From contig NZ_BMQJ01000005.1 in assembly GCF_014648055.1 (NCBI RefSeq), positions 1-64,000 on the forward strand: DNA of 64,000 bases. Reading direction: 5' to 3'. The notes under the pieces were generated by a model, which saw only the letters and a program-made list of their open reading frames with translations, ran no database searches and was not told the DNA's origin. Positions within the stretch are counted from its first letter, which is position 1. Each line of letters starts with the position of its first letter. The position numbers were made by a program, and so were the translations under genes. Below are positions 8,695 to 18,109 of the stretch, in pieces. Source of the stretch: Streptosporangium pseudovulgare. Lineage in GTDB: Bacteria; Actinomycetota; Actinomycetes; Streptosporangiales; Streptosporangiaceae.

Positions 8695-9380
8695 CCCTCC
8701 CGGCCCTCCCGGGCCTCGGCGCGCCGGTCGACGTCGGCCGTGACGAGGCCCGCCGCGAGGCGGCCCGCGAGCTGCTCCGGGCCGGGTACGCCAGGGAGTC
8801 GGTGTTCGACCGCGCCGTGCGGGCGGTGAACCAGTTCATCGGCGACCTCACCGACCAGGACTCCCTCGGGACCGTGGGAAGCGTGACCGTCCGGGTGGTG
8901 CTCGTCGCCCTCGTGGTCGCCGCGGTCGTCGCGCTGGCCGTGGTCGCGCGGCGCACCGCCGGGGGCCGCGCCGCCCGCCGCGAGGAGGTCTTCGGCGACG
9001 GCCGGCGCACCGCGGCCGAGCACCGCGCCGCCGCCGAGCGACTGGCCGCCGGGGGCGACTGGGCCGAGGCGGTCCGCGAGCGGCTGCGGGCCGTCGCCCG
9101 CGACCTGGAGGACCGCGCGATCGTCGATCCCGTCCCGGGCCGCACCGCCGCCGAACTGGCCGCCGAGGCCGGCCGCGCGCTGCCCGGCCTGGCCGCCGGG
9201 CTCGCCGCCGCGGCCCGGATCTTCGACGACGTGACGTACGGCGAGGCCCCGGGCACGGCCGAGGCGTACGAGACGCTGCGCGACCTCGACGAGCGGCTCC
9301 GCGCGGCGCGCCCGGCGGACGCGGCCCCCGCCCCGGCGCAACCGGCCGGCGGCGCGGGCGCGTGGGGAGGACCCCGATGA
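8679..9380 (+). CDS. DUF4129 domain membrane protein
   Basis: Protein of 233 residues starting at a GTG that overlaps the 3-prime end of the preceding gene. It has an N-terminal region ending in GYARESVFDRAVRAVNQFI, one strong membrane segment (VRVVLVALVVAAVVALAVVARR), and a cytoplasmic C-terminal DUF4129 domain recognised by a DPVPGRTAAELA segment and the IFDDVTYGEAPGTAEAYETLRDLDERL tail region. The DUF4129 protein is the usual companion of a DUF4350 protein, a MoxR ATPase and a DUF58 protein in actinobacteria, exactly as found here. Its stop overlaps the next start (ATGA), so translation is coupled. The biochemical role is unknown; the cassette is thought to be a MoxR chaperone-type assembly system. 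Confidence 0.88.
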   Translation: MAPLLTLPALPGLGAPVDVGRDEARREAARELLRAGYARESVFDRAVRAVNQFIGDLTDQDSLGTVGSVTVRVVLVALVVAAVVALAVVARRTAGGRAARREEVFGDGRRTAAEHRAAAERLAAGGDWAEAVRERLRAVARDLEDRAIVDPVPGRTAAELAAEAGRALPGLAAGLAAAARIFDDVTYGEAPGTAEAYETLRDLDERLRAARPADAAPAPAQPAGGAGAWGGPR

Positions 9381-10663
9381 ACCCCGCTGACATCACCGAC
9401 ACCACTGACACTACGGGCGCGCGGGGGGAAACCCCCGCAGGCGCCGGGCACACGGGGACGAACCCGATGAATCCCGCGGACCCCATGAACTCCGCGGGCC
9501 TCGCCGCCGCCCCCGGAACCGGCTCGACGTCCGTCTCCCCCACCGCCGCGAGCCTGTGGCGCGGCGGCCGGGGTGCGCTGCTGGTCGCCCTCATCGTGGT
9601 GGCCGCCGCCGTCGCCGGCGTGCTCCTCGGCGGCACCGGCGGCCAGGACCGGCGGCTCGACCCCGACGACACCTCGCTGTCCGGCGCCGGGGCGCTCGCC
9701 CGGCTGCTGGAGGGCCGCGGCGTGCGGATCGCGCGGGTCACCTCGGCCGCCGAGGCGCGGACCGCCGCGACCGCCGACAGCACGCTGCTGGTCACCGACG
9801 CCTTCCCGCTCACCGCCGGGGACGCCTCGCGACTGGCCGGGACGCCGGGTGACCTGCTGCTGGTCGGCGGCGACCGGCGGCTGAGGACGCTCGCCCCCGG
9901 CCTGCGCGCCACCGGGGAGGCCCGGACGCGCTCGCGCGAGCCCCGCTGCGCGCTGCCGGCCGCGGCCGCCGCGGGCAGCGTCCACCTGGGCGGGACGACC
10001 TTCGCCGTCCCCCGGGGCGGGACGGGCTGCTACCCCGCCGGCGACGACCCGACGCTGGTCGGCTACCGCGACGGTGACCGGACGATCACCGCGGTGGGCG
10101 ACGGCGACTTCATGACCAACCTGCGCCTGGCCGAGGACGGCAACGCCGCGCTGGCGATGAACCTCGCCGGCGCCAGGCCCACGCTCGTCTGGCTGGTTCC
10201 GCCGCCTCCCGGGGAGGCGGCGGCGGAGCCCGGCGAGCAGGGCATCTACGATCTCGTCCCGCCGGGGGTCAGGTGGGCCGTGGCGCAGCTCGCGCTGGCG
10301 GTGGTGCTGCTGGCGCTCTGGCGGGGCCGGCGGCTCGGCCCGGTGGTGGCCGAACGCCTGCCCGTGGTGGTACGGGCCGCCGAGACCGCCGAGGGCAGGG
10401 CCAGGCTGTACCGGGCCAGGCGGGCCCGCGACCGCGCCGCCGCCGCCCTGCGCGAGGGCTTCGCCGACCGGGTCGTCCCCCGGCTCGGGCTGCCGTCGGC
10501 GGCCGGGCCGGACGCCAGGGTGAGCGCGCTCGCCGAGCGGACCGGGCAGGCCGCGCCGCAGGTGGCGTCCGCCCTGTACGGCCCGCCGCCGGCCGACGAC
10601 GCCGGGCTGGTCGCCCTGGCCGCATATCTGGACATGTTGGAGAGGCAGGTCAGAGATTCGTGA
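9377..10663 (+). CDS. DUF4350 domain membrane protein
   Basis: Protein of 428 residues. The start is the ATG at 9377 in an ATGA overlap with the DUF4129 gene. The N-terminal 55 residues are low complexity (repeated D-T and NPAD/MNPAD elements). A first membrane segment follows (GALLVALIVVAAAVAGVLLG), then the DUF4350 region with SGAGALARLLEGRGVRI and TLLVTDAFPLT. A second membrane segment lies near residue 300 (WAVAQLALAVVLLALW), and the C-terminal cytoplasmic tail is Arg/Ala-rich. The DUF4350 fold resembles periplasmic GATase-like domains. Position between the DUF4129 and MoxR genes is diagnostic. The 86 bases before moxR contain no separate gene. Function unknown. Confidence 0.88.
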   Translation: MNPADITDTTDTTGARGETPAGAGHTGTNPMNPADPMNSAGLAAAPGTGSTSVSPTAASLWRGGRGALLVALIVVAAAVAGVLLGGTGGQDRRLDPDDTSLSGAGALARLLEGRGVRIARVTSAAEARTAATADSTLLVTDAFPLTAGDASRLAGTPGDLLLVGGDRRLRTLAPGLRATGEARTRSREPRCALPAAAAAGSVHLGGTTFAVPRGGTGCYPAGDDPTLVGYRDGDRTITAVGDGDFMTNLRLAEDGNAALAMNLAGARPTLVWLVPPPPGEAAAEPGEQGIYDLVPPGVRWAVAQLALAVVLLALWRGRRLGPVVAERLPVVVRAAETAEGRARLYRARRARDRAAAALREGFADRVVPRLGLPSAAGPDARVSALAERTGQAAPQVASALYGPPPADDAGLVALAAYLDMLERQVRDS

Positions 10664-10748
10664 ACGTGTGTGACCAGCGAGCCGCCGGACGCGGCGCCGC
10701 GCGCCCGGCCGCGTCGGCCGTGCCGACAGTGCCGACCGGGGAGGCCGC

Positions 10749-11849
<1,101 letters not shown>

Positions 11850-11857
11850 GTGATCCG

Positions 11858-13294
11858 ATGGCACTGACGGGACGGGCCGCGCTACTGGCCCTGCTGGGCA
11901 CGCTGGTCGTGCTGTTCGCGCCGCGGCCGGGACCGGCCGTGGCCGGGGTGGCGCTGCTGCTGGCCGCGCTGGTCGCGGTGGACCTGCTGCTGGCCGGGGG
12001 CGTGCGCCCACTGCGGTTCACCCGCTCCGGTGACCGCCTGGTACGGCTCGGCGAGACCGCCACGGTCGACCTGATCGTGGAGAACCCCGGCCGCCGGCGG
12101 GTCCGGGGCCTGCTGCGGGACGCCTGGCCGCCCTCGGCCGGAGCCGCCCCCCGGCGCTTCGCGCTGGACGTTCCGGCCGGAGAGCGCCGCCGCCTCACGC
12201 TGACGCTCACCCCGGTGCGCCGGGGCGACCGGGAGGCCGCCGCCGTCACGGTGCGGTCGCTGGGCCCGCTGGGCATCGCGGCCCGCCAGGGCTCGCACCG
12301 CGTGCCGTGGTCGGTGCGGGTGCTGCCGCCGTTCCTCAGCCGCAAGCACCTGCCCGCCAAGCTGACCAGGCTCAGGGAGCTGGAGGGCGCGCACCCGTCG
12401 ATGGTCAGGGGCCAGGGCACCGAGTTCGACTCGCTGCGCGAGTACGTGCCCGGCGACGACGTGCGGTCGATCGACTGGCGGGCCACCGCCCGCCGCTCCG
12501 ACGTCGTGGTCCGCACCTGGCGGCCCGAACGCGACCGGCGGGTGCTGATCGTCCTGGACACCGGGCGCACCTCGGCCGGCCGGGTCGGCACCGCCCCGGT
12601 CCCGCTCGCCGGCCAGGAGGACCGCTCCTCCGCGGGCCGGGGGGCCGGGCTCGGCGGGCCTTCGGGTGTACTTCCCGGCGGCCTTTCAGGGGGGCTTCCC
12701 GGCGGGCGGGGCGGCGCGGGGACCGCGCCGGGCTGGCCCCGGCTCGACTGGTCGATGGACGCGGCGCTGCTGCTGGCCGCGCTGGCCGCCCGGGCCGGCG
12801 ACCGGGTGGACTTCATGGCCCACGACCGGTCGGTGCGCGCCTGGGTGTCCGGGGCCGGCCGTACCGAGCTGCTGTCGTCGCTCGTCAACGCGATGGCGCC
12901 GATCGAGGCCGAACTGGTCGAGGCCGACGCGGCCGACATGGTCGCGGCCGTCCTGGCCCGCGCCAGGCGGCGCTGCCTGGTCGTCCTGCTGACCGATCTC
13001 AACGCAGCGTCGCTGGAGGAGGGGTTGCTGCCCGTGCTCCCCCAGCTGTCCTCCCGGCACCTGGTGCTGCTGGCGGCCGCGTCCGACCCGCAGGTGGCGG
13101 CGATGGCCGCCGGGCGCGGCACCCCCGAGCTGGTGTACGACGCGGCGGCGGCGGAGCGCCAGAGCGCCGACCGGCGCCGGATCACCGCCCGGCTGCGCCG
13201 CCAGGGCGTCGAGGTCGTCGACGCCGCCCCCGAACAGCTCGCCCCGGCCCTCGCCGACGCCTACCTCGCCCTCAAGGCCGCCGGCCGCCTCTGA
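11858..13294 (+). CDS. DUF58 domain protein (MoxR partner)
   Basis: Protein of 478 residues. Two N-terminal membrane segments (LLALLGTLVVLFA and VALLLAALVAVDLLLA) are followed by a beta-rich region and the DUF58 core (GTEFDSLREYVPGDDVRSIDWRATAR). The C-terminal half is VWA-like; its metal-site motif is DTGRTS rather than the usual DxSxS, so metal binding may be altered. A Gly/Pro-rich insertion of about 45 residues lies right after this motif (DNA about 12595-12735), where relatives usually continue directly. The gene is 8 bases after moxR and completes the cassette. DUF58 proteins are presumed MoxR substrates or adaptors. ATG 11858 is the only sensible start, since the frame before it is moxR DNA. 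Confidence 0.9.
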   Translation: MALTGRAALLALLGTLVVLFAPRPGPAVAGVALLLAALVAVDLLLAGGVRPLRFTRSGDRLVRLGETATVDLIVENPGRRRVRGLLRDAWPPSAGAAPRRFALDVPAGERRRLTLTLTPVRRGDREAAAVTVRSLGPLGIAARQGSHRVPWSVRVLPPFLSRKHLPAKLTRLRELEGAHPSMVRGQGTEFDSLREYVPGDDVRSIDWRATARRSDVVVRTWRPERDRRVLIVLDTGRTSAGRVGTAPVPLAGQEDRSSAGRGAGLGGPSGVLPGGLSGGLPGGRGGAGTAPGWPRLDWSMDAALLLAALAARAGDRVDFMAHDRSVRAWVSGAGRTELLSSLVNAMAPIEAELVEADAADMVAAVLARARRRCLVVLLTDLNAASLEEGLLPVLPQLSSRHLVLLAAASDPQVAAMAAGRGTPELVYDAAAAERQSADRRRITARLRRQGVEVVDAAPEQLAPALADAYLALKAAGRL

Positions 13295-13461
13295 CACCCG
13301 CCTCGCCGGAACAGGTGACACGAAACGCCGGACATCCCCGGATCATCATGGATAGCTTTTGGTCATGACCATTGGTGACGGGCCGGTAGCCGGTCGTCAT
13401 AGCCGCTGGGTGCGCCCGCAGCCACAGGCCGACACGCGGTCCTCCGTACTCCGGTCCGCTG

Positions 13462-14457
13462 TCAGCCGGAGGTGGGGGTGACGTCGGGGGCGCGTTCCAG
13501 GTCGCCGGTCTCGCCCGCGCGGAGGGCGCGGCGGCCGAAGTAGACCACGTAGGCGAGGAAGGCCGCCTCGGCGACGACCCCGATGCCGATCCGCGCCCAG
13601 GTGGGCAGGGGCGAGGGGGTGACGAGCCCCTCGATGAGCCCGGAGACCAGCAGCACCACGACCAGCGCGAGGGCCACGCTCATGACGGCCCTGCCCTGCT
13701 CGGCGAGGGCCTCGCCGCGTCTGCGGGGGCCGGGGTCGATGACCGTCCAGCCCAGGCGCATGCCGACGGCCGCGGCGAGGAACACCGCGGTCAGCTCCAG
13801 CAGGCCGTGCGGGGTGATCAGGCCGAAGAAGATGTCGAGCTTGCCGCGGGAGGCCATCAGCCCGGCGGAGACCGCGACGTTCAGCGCGTTCTGCCACAGC
13901 ACGTACGGGATCGGCAGGCCGAGCAGCACGGCCATGATGATGACCTGCATCGAGACCCAGGCGTTGTTGACCCAGACCTGCCCGGCGAAGGAGGCCGCGG
14001 GGTGCTCGGAGTAGTAGTCGGCGAAGTCGTGGTCGACGAGCCGGGTGATCTCCTCCGGGGTGCCGATCGCGGCCTGCACGGCCGGGTCCCCCGCCACCCA
14101 GATCGCGACGACCGTCGAGACCAGGAGGAACGCGGCGGTGGTGCCGAGCCACCACCACCGGGCGCGGTAGGCGACCACCGGGAACGAGACGGTGAAGAAC
14201 CGGATGAACTCCCGCCAGGCGGGGGCGTGCGCGCCGGTCACCGCCGAGCGGGCCCGGGCGACCAGCGACGACAGGTGGCTCACCAGGATCGGGTCGGTGG
14301 GACCGGAACGCACGATCGACAGGTGGGTGGCGGTCCGCTGGTAGAGCTCCACGAGTTCGTCGATCTCGGCGCCGTCCAGTGACCTGCGCCGCCGGACCAG
14401 GTGTTCCAGGCGGTCCCAGGAGGGGCGGTGCGCGGTGACGAACGCGTCGATGTCCAC
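13462..14457 (-). CDS. Stage II sporulation protein M-like membrane protein
   Basis: Integral membrane protein of 331 residues of the SpoIIM family. The cytoplasmic N-terminus (residues 1 to about 100, including RRRSLDGAEIDELVELYQRTATHLS) is followed by about five membrane segments such as TAAFLLVSTVVAIWVAGD, QVIIMAVLLGLPIPYVL and ALALVVVLLVSGLIEG. The HGLLELTAVFLAAAVGMRLG segment is characteristic. The GTG at 14457 was chosen because it starts the conserved region (VDIDAFVTAHRP); the frame stays open upstream into low-complexity DNA. It converges on the MoxR-DUF58 cassette. In many actinobacteria it pairs with a divergent RDD-family gene; here the RDD gene is 6 kb away behind a ribose operon. 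Precise function unknown. Confidence 0.87.
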   Translation of the reverse strand: MDIDAFVTAHRPSWDRLEHLVRRRRSLDGAEIDELVELYQRTATHLSIVRSGPTDPILVSHLSSLVARARSAVTGAHAPAWREFIRFFTVSFPVVAYRARWWWLGTTAAFLLVSTVVAIWVAGDPAVQAAIGTPEEITRLVDHDFADYYSEHPAASFAGQVWVNNAWVSMQVIIMAVLLGLPIPYVLWQNALNVAVSAGLMASRGKLDIFFGLITPHGLLELTAVFLAAAVGMRLGWTVIDPGPRRRGEALAEQGRAVMSVALALVVVLLVSGLIEGLVTPSPLPTWARIGIGVVAEAAFLAYVVYFGRRALRAGETGDLERAPDVTPTSG

Positions 14458-14498
14458 CCGGAAAGCGTATCCACCTTCCGCACGGCCGGGACTTCCGT

Positions 14499-14533
14499 GC
14501 GGCCCGTGCCGAGCCCGGCTCGGCACGGGCCGC
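14499..14533. terminator. 17-bp hairpin between rbsD and the SpoIIM gene
   Basis: Perfect inverted repeat: 14499-14515 pairs with 14517-14533, all GC-rich, with a one-base centre. It lies 137 bases after the rbsD stop, before the next same-strand gene. There is no T-tract, as usual for high-GC actinobacterial hairpin terminators. A second, imperfect 14-bp hairpin (14641-14669) sits directly at the rbsD stop codon. Either may end ribose operon transcription. Confidence 0.55.
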
Positions 14534-14669
14534 AGGGACCGCACGAGCCGCACGGCTGCGTACGAGCCGCACGGGCCGGGCGGGCCGGGCGGACCGCACA
14601 GGCCGCGCCGGCCGTACGAACTGCACGGGCCGCCGACCCAACCGCTCAACCGCTCAGCGGTTCAGCGGT

Positions 14670-15062
14670 TCAGAACGCGACGCCGCAGCGCAGGATCACG
14701 TTGGCGTACGGCCGCGCCTCGCCGGTCCGCACCACCAGCCGGGCGGAGCGGGACAGCTCCTTGAGCCGCTCGTGCGGGACGTGCGCCAGGGCGGGAAGCC
14801 GTCCGGCGAGCAGCGCGTGGCACGCGGGGTTGGCCGCCCGGACCTCCTCGGCCGCGACGGCGCCCTCCACGACCAGCTCGGCGAGGAGGCCGTCCAGCAC
14901 GTCGGCGAAGGCCGGGACTCCCGGCAGGAAGGCGAGGTCGACGACCTCCACCCCGCGCGGCAGCGGCATCCCGGCGTCGCAGACGAGCACCTCGTCGGTG
15001 TGGCCGAGGCGGGCGAGCGCGCCGGACAGGGCCGCGTTGAGGATTCCCGCGCGCTTCACCAC
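14670..15062 (-). CDS. rbsD: D-ribose pyranase
   Basis: Protein of 130 residues. RbsD interconverts beta-pyranose and beta-furanose ribose so that ribokinase receives its substrate. The family signature is visible: GILNAALSGALARLGHTDEVLVCDAGMPLP near the N-terminus with the catalytic-region His in LGH, and the C-terminal PYANVILRCGVAF. Length is normal (about 130). Two adjacent GTG codons could serve as start (15062 and 15059). It is the last gene of the ribose operon, 129 bases after rbsK; that spacer is filled by degenerate 17-18-base direct repeats that run into the rbsD start region. The stop codon overlaps a hairpin. Confidence 0.93.
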   Translation of the reverse strand: MVKRAGILNAALSGALARLGHTDEVLVCDAGMPLPRGVEVVDLAFLPGVPAFADVLDGLLAELVVEGAVAAEEVRAANPACHALLAGRLPALAHVPHERLKELSRSARLVVRTGEARPYANVILRCGVAF

Positions 15063-15139
15063 GACCCCGCCTTCACCACGACCCCACCTTCACAGCGACC
15101 GCGCTTCCACCGCGACTTCACCTTCACAGTGACCTCATC
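15054..15139. repeat. Degenerate 17-18-nt direct repeats before rbsD
   Basis: Five imperfect units beginning CTTCACCACGACC or CTTCACAGYGACC start at 15054, 15071, 15088, 15104 and 15122. They fill most of the rbsK-rbsD spacer and overlap the rbsD start codon. The first two units differ by one base. Confidence 0.75.
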
Positions 15140-15191
15140 CGTACGGCGATCTCACCCTTACGACGGCTCCGGGCACGCGGTGACGTCGGGT

Positions 15192-16130
15192 TCACAGCGT
15201 CTCCAGGTCCCCGATCCGGGGGTAGGAGCTCTGCGCGCCGTGCCGGCGCACGGACGCGGCGCCCACCCGGACCGCGAACGAGGTGGCGGCGACCAGGTGG
15301 TCGCCCTGCGACAGGCGCCAGGCCAGCGCCCCGGTGAACGCGTCGCCGGCGCCGGTGGTGTCCACGGGCTCCACCCTGGGACTCGGCACCACGGTGACGT
15401 CATCGGCGTCGGCGACGATCGCGCCGTCGGCGCCGAGGGTGAGGACCACCGAGCGGGGGCCGAGCGACAGCAGTTCCCGTGCCTGCCGTTCGGGGGTGTC
15501 GCGGCTGCCGAGGAGCAGCGCGGCCTCGTGCTGGTTGACGACGAGCGGGTCGCACGCCTCCAGCAGCTCGTCCGGCACCACCGCCGGCGGCGAGAGGTTG
15601 AAGACCACCCGGCCCGCGGCCCGCGCCGCCGCCACCACCGTGGCCAGCGGGCTCTCCAGCTGCAGGCAGACGACCGGCGCCGAGGACAGCAGTTCTTCGG
15701 CGGCGGCGATGTCGTCCTCGCTCAGCCGCCCGTTGGCGCCGGGCGAGACGATGATGCTGTTGTCGCCGTCGGAGCCCACGGAGATCAGCGCGACCCCGCT
15801 CGGGCCGGGCGTCTCGATGAGGTGGCCGAGGTCCACACCGTCGGCGCGCAGCGCCTCGCGCAGGAACTCGCCGTGTCCGTCGGAGCCGACCCGGCCGAGG
15901 ATGGCGACCCGGGCGCCGAGCCGGGCCGCGGCGACGGCCTGGTTGGCGCCCTTGCCACCGGGGTGGGTGGCGAGCTCCGAGCCGATCACGGTCTCGCCCG
16001 GCGCGGGCCGCCGGGCGACGCGGACCACCAGGTCGGCGTTGACCGATCCCACGACCACCACGTCGTACGGCGACGCCGGCCCGCCGGGGCCCGCCCCCGG
16101 CCGGGGAGATCCGGTGGTGTGGCCGCTCAT
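15192..16130 (-). CDS. rbsK: Ribokinase
   Basis: PfkB-family sugar kinase of 312 residues that phosphorylates D-ribose to ribose-5-phosphate. The first PfkB signature is GGKGANQAVAAARLGA; the substrate-binding start is VVVVGSVNADLVVRV; the catalytic/ATP signature near the C-terminus is DTTGAGDAFTGALAW with the base Asp in GAGD. An N-terminal extension of about 22 residues rich in Gly/Pro precedes the fold. The ATG shares one base with the rbsB stop (TGATG), showing translational coupling. Cytosolic; the product enters the pentose phosphate and nucleotide pathways. Confidence 0.96.
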   Translation of the reverse strand: MSGHTTGSPRPGAGPGGPASPYDVVVVGSVNADLVVRVARRPAPGETVIGSELATHPGGKGANQAVAAARLGARVAILGRVGSDGHGEFLREALRADGVDLGHLIETPGPSGVALISVGSDGDNSIIVSPGANGRLSEDDIAAAEELLSSAPVVCLQLESPLATVVAAARAAGRVVFNLSPPAVVPDELLEACDPLVVNQHEAALLLGSRDTPERQARELLSLGPRSVVLTLGADGAIVADADDVTVVPSPRVEPVDTTGAGDAFTGALAWRLSQGDHLVAATSFAVRVGAASVRRHGAQSSYPRIGDLETL

Positions 16131-17092
16131 CACGAGCCCGCGAACTCTGCGACGTTGTCCTTGTTCACGATCTTCACGGGCACGGCGACCGTGGCCTCCA
16201 CCTTCTCGCCCTTGGCGGCCTTGACGGCGCCCTGGACGGCCTGCTGGCCGAGGAGGGCCGGCTGCTGGGCGACGGTGGCGCTCAGCGTGCCGTCCTGGAC
16301 GGCCTTGAGGCCGTCGGGGGTGCCGTCGAAGCCGATGACCTTGACCTCCTTGCCCGCCTTGGCGCCCAGCGCCTTGACGGCGCCGAGGGCCATCTCGTCG
16401 TTCTGGGCGAACACGCCGGTGATGCCGGGGTTGGACTGCAGGAGGTTGGTCATGACGTCCAGGCCCTTGGTCCGGTCGAAGTCGGCCGGCTGCTGGGCGA
16501 TCACCTGGATGTTCGGGAACGCCTTGATGCCCTCGGTGAAGCCCTGGCCCCGGTCGCGGGCCGCGGAGGTGCCGGGCACGCCCTGCAGGACGACGACCTT
16601 GCCCTTCTCGCCCATCTCCTTGGCCAGTTCCTGCGCGGCGAGCCGGCCGCCCTCGACGTTGTCGGAGGCCACGGTCTGCGCGACGGTGCCGCCGTTGACG
16701 CCGCGGTCGGCGGCGATCACCGGGATCTTGGAACGTTCCGCGGCCTTGACCGCGGGCCCGGCGGCGTCGGAGTCGACCGGGTTGATGACGATCGCCTTCA
16801 TGTTCTGGCCGGCGAAGTTCTGGATCTGGTTGACCTGCTGGGAGGCGTCGTTCTGGGCGTCGGTGACGGTCAGCGCGACGCCCTCCTTCTTCGCCTCCTC
16901 CTCGGCGCCCTTGCGGAGCTGGACGAAGTAGGGGTTGTTGAGGGTGGAGACCGACATGCCGATCTTGATGTCCCCGCCCGACGCCCCCGAGCCGCCGGCG
17001 GAGGAGCCGTCCGAGCCGCCCGAACCGCAGGCCGTGAGGCCCAGGGCGAGCGCGGCCCCGGCCGCGGCGATGCTGATGGTGCGCTTGATCAT
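16130..17092 (-). CDS. rbsB: Ribose ABC transporter substrate-binding lipoprotein
   Basis: Extracytoplasmic sugar-binding protein of 320 residues (peripheral binding protein class 1). The signal sequence (MIKRTISIAAAGAALALGL) ends in the lipobox LTACG, so it is a lipid-anchored receptor. After a short Gly/Ser linker the fold begins at IKIGMSVSTLNNPYF. Conserved segments such as AIVINPVDSDAAGPAV, VIAADRGVN and GVFAQNDEMALGAV match ribose/galactose receptors. It sits between rbsC and rbsK, 27 bases from rbsC. Ribose specificity is inferred from the operon. Confidence 0.95.
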   Translation of the reverse strand: MIKRTISIAAAGAALALGLTACGSGGSDGSSAGGSGASGGDIKIGMSVSTLNNPYFVQLRKGAEEEAKKEGVALTVTDAQNDASQQVNQIQNFAGQNMKAIVINPVDSDAAGPAVKAAERSKIPVIAADRGVNGGTVAQTVASDNVEGGRLAAQELAKEMGEKGKVVVLQGVPGTSAARDRGQGFTEGIKAFPNIQVIAQQPADFDRTKGLDVMTNLLQSNPGITGVFAQNDEMALGAVKALGAKAGKEVKVIGFDGTPDGLKAVQDGTLSATVAQQPALLGQQAVQGAVKAAKGEKVEATVAVPVKIVNKDNVAEFAGS

Positions 17093-17119
17093 GATGTTTC
17101 TTTCCCCTCGGGGTGGTTC

Positions 17120-18109
17120 TCAGGTGGTGGCCCTGCGGCGCAGGGTGTCGGAGAGGACCGCGAGCGCGATCACCACTCCGATCACGACCTGCTGCCAGAA
17201 GGCGGAGACGGAGAGCAGGTTGAGGCCGTTGCGCAGCACCGCGAGGATGAGCGCGCCGACGAAGGTGCCGAAGGCCCGGCCCTTGCCGCCCGACAGGCTC
17301 GCCCCGCCGATGACGACGGCGGCGATGGCGTCGAGTTCGTAGCCGGAGGCCGCCTGGGGCTGCGCCGAGGCGAGCCGGCTGGCCAGGACGATGCCGGCGA
17401 TGGCGGCGAAGAGGCCGGACAGGCCGTAGGTGATGAGCTTCTGCCGGTCGACCTTGATGCCGGAGAGCCGGGCGGCCTCCTCGTTGCCGCCGATGGCGTA
17501 GATCGCCCGCCCGGAGTAGGTCCGGCCCAGGATCAGGGCGGTGATCAGCCCCATGGCGATCATGACGAGGACCGGGATCGGCAGGTAGTCGCCGATGGTG
17601 TCGCCCAGGTGGGTGACGGCGTCGGGCAGGGCGATCGGGCTGCCCTGGGAGATGACCAGGGCCAGGCCGCGGGCGATGCCCAGCATGGCCAGGGTGGCGA
17701 TGAACGGCGGCAGCTTGCCGTACGCGATCAGGGCCGCGTTGGCGAGCCCGCACACCAGGCCGACGGCCAGGGCGACGAGGACGGCCAGCGGCCACGGCAG
17801 GCCCGAGTCGGTCGACAGCCAGGCCAGCACGATCGCCGACAGCGCGGCGACGGAGCCGACCGACAGGTCGATGCCGCCGGTGATGATGACGAAGGTGACG
17901 CCGAAGGCGAGGATCGCGGTGACCGCCGCCTGGACGCCCACGTTGAGCAGGTTCGTCACCGTCAGGAAGTCACCCGACAGCAGCGACAGGCCGACCACGA
18001 GCACGACCAGGGCGACCAGCGCGCCGTTCTCGGCCAGCCAGGCGGCGGCCGGGTGCCGGCGCCGCGCCGCCTTGGCGGTCCCGTTGAGCACATCAGTGGA
18101 CACGTGCAT
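17120..18109 (-). CDS. rbsC: Ribose ABC transporter permease
   Basis: Inner-membrane permease of 329 residues of the BPD_transp_2 family. At least eight hydrophobic segments are visible, among them LVALVVLVVGLSLLSG, AILAFGVTFVIITGGIDLSVGS and VLVMIAMGLITALILG. The conserved GGIDLSVGSVAALSA and the EAARLSGI coupling segment (contact with the ATPase) are present, as is AVVIGGASLSGGKG. Length is normal for RbsC. The start overlaps the rbsA 3-prime end by 17 bases, supporting co-translation. It forms the transport channel with RbsA and RbsB. Confidence 0.95.
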   Translation of the reverse strand: MHVSTDVLNGTAKAARRRHPAAAWLAENGALVALVVLVVGLSLLSGDFLTVTNLLNVGVQAAVTAILAFGVTFVIITGGIDLSVGSVAALSAIVLAWLSTDSGLPWPLAVLVALAVGLVCGLANAALIAYGKLPPFIATLAMLGIARGLALVISQGSPIALPDAVTHLGDTIGDYLPIPVLVMIAMGLITALILGRTYSGRAIYAIGGNEEAARLSGIKVDRQKLITYGLSGLFAAIAGIVLASRLASAQPQAASGYELDAIAAVVIGGASLSGGKGRAFGTFVGALILAVLRNGLNLLSVSAFWQQVVIGVVIALAVLSDTLRRRATT

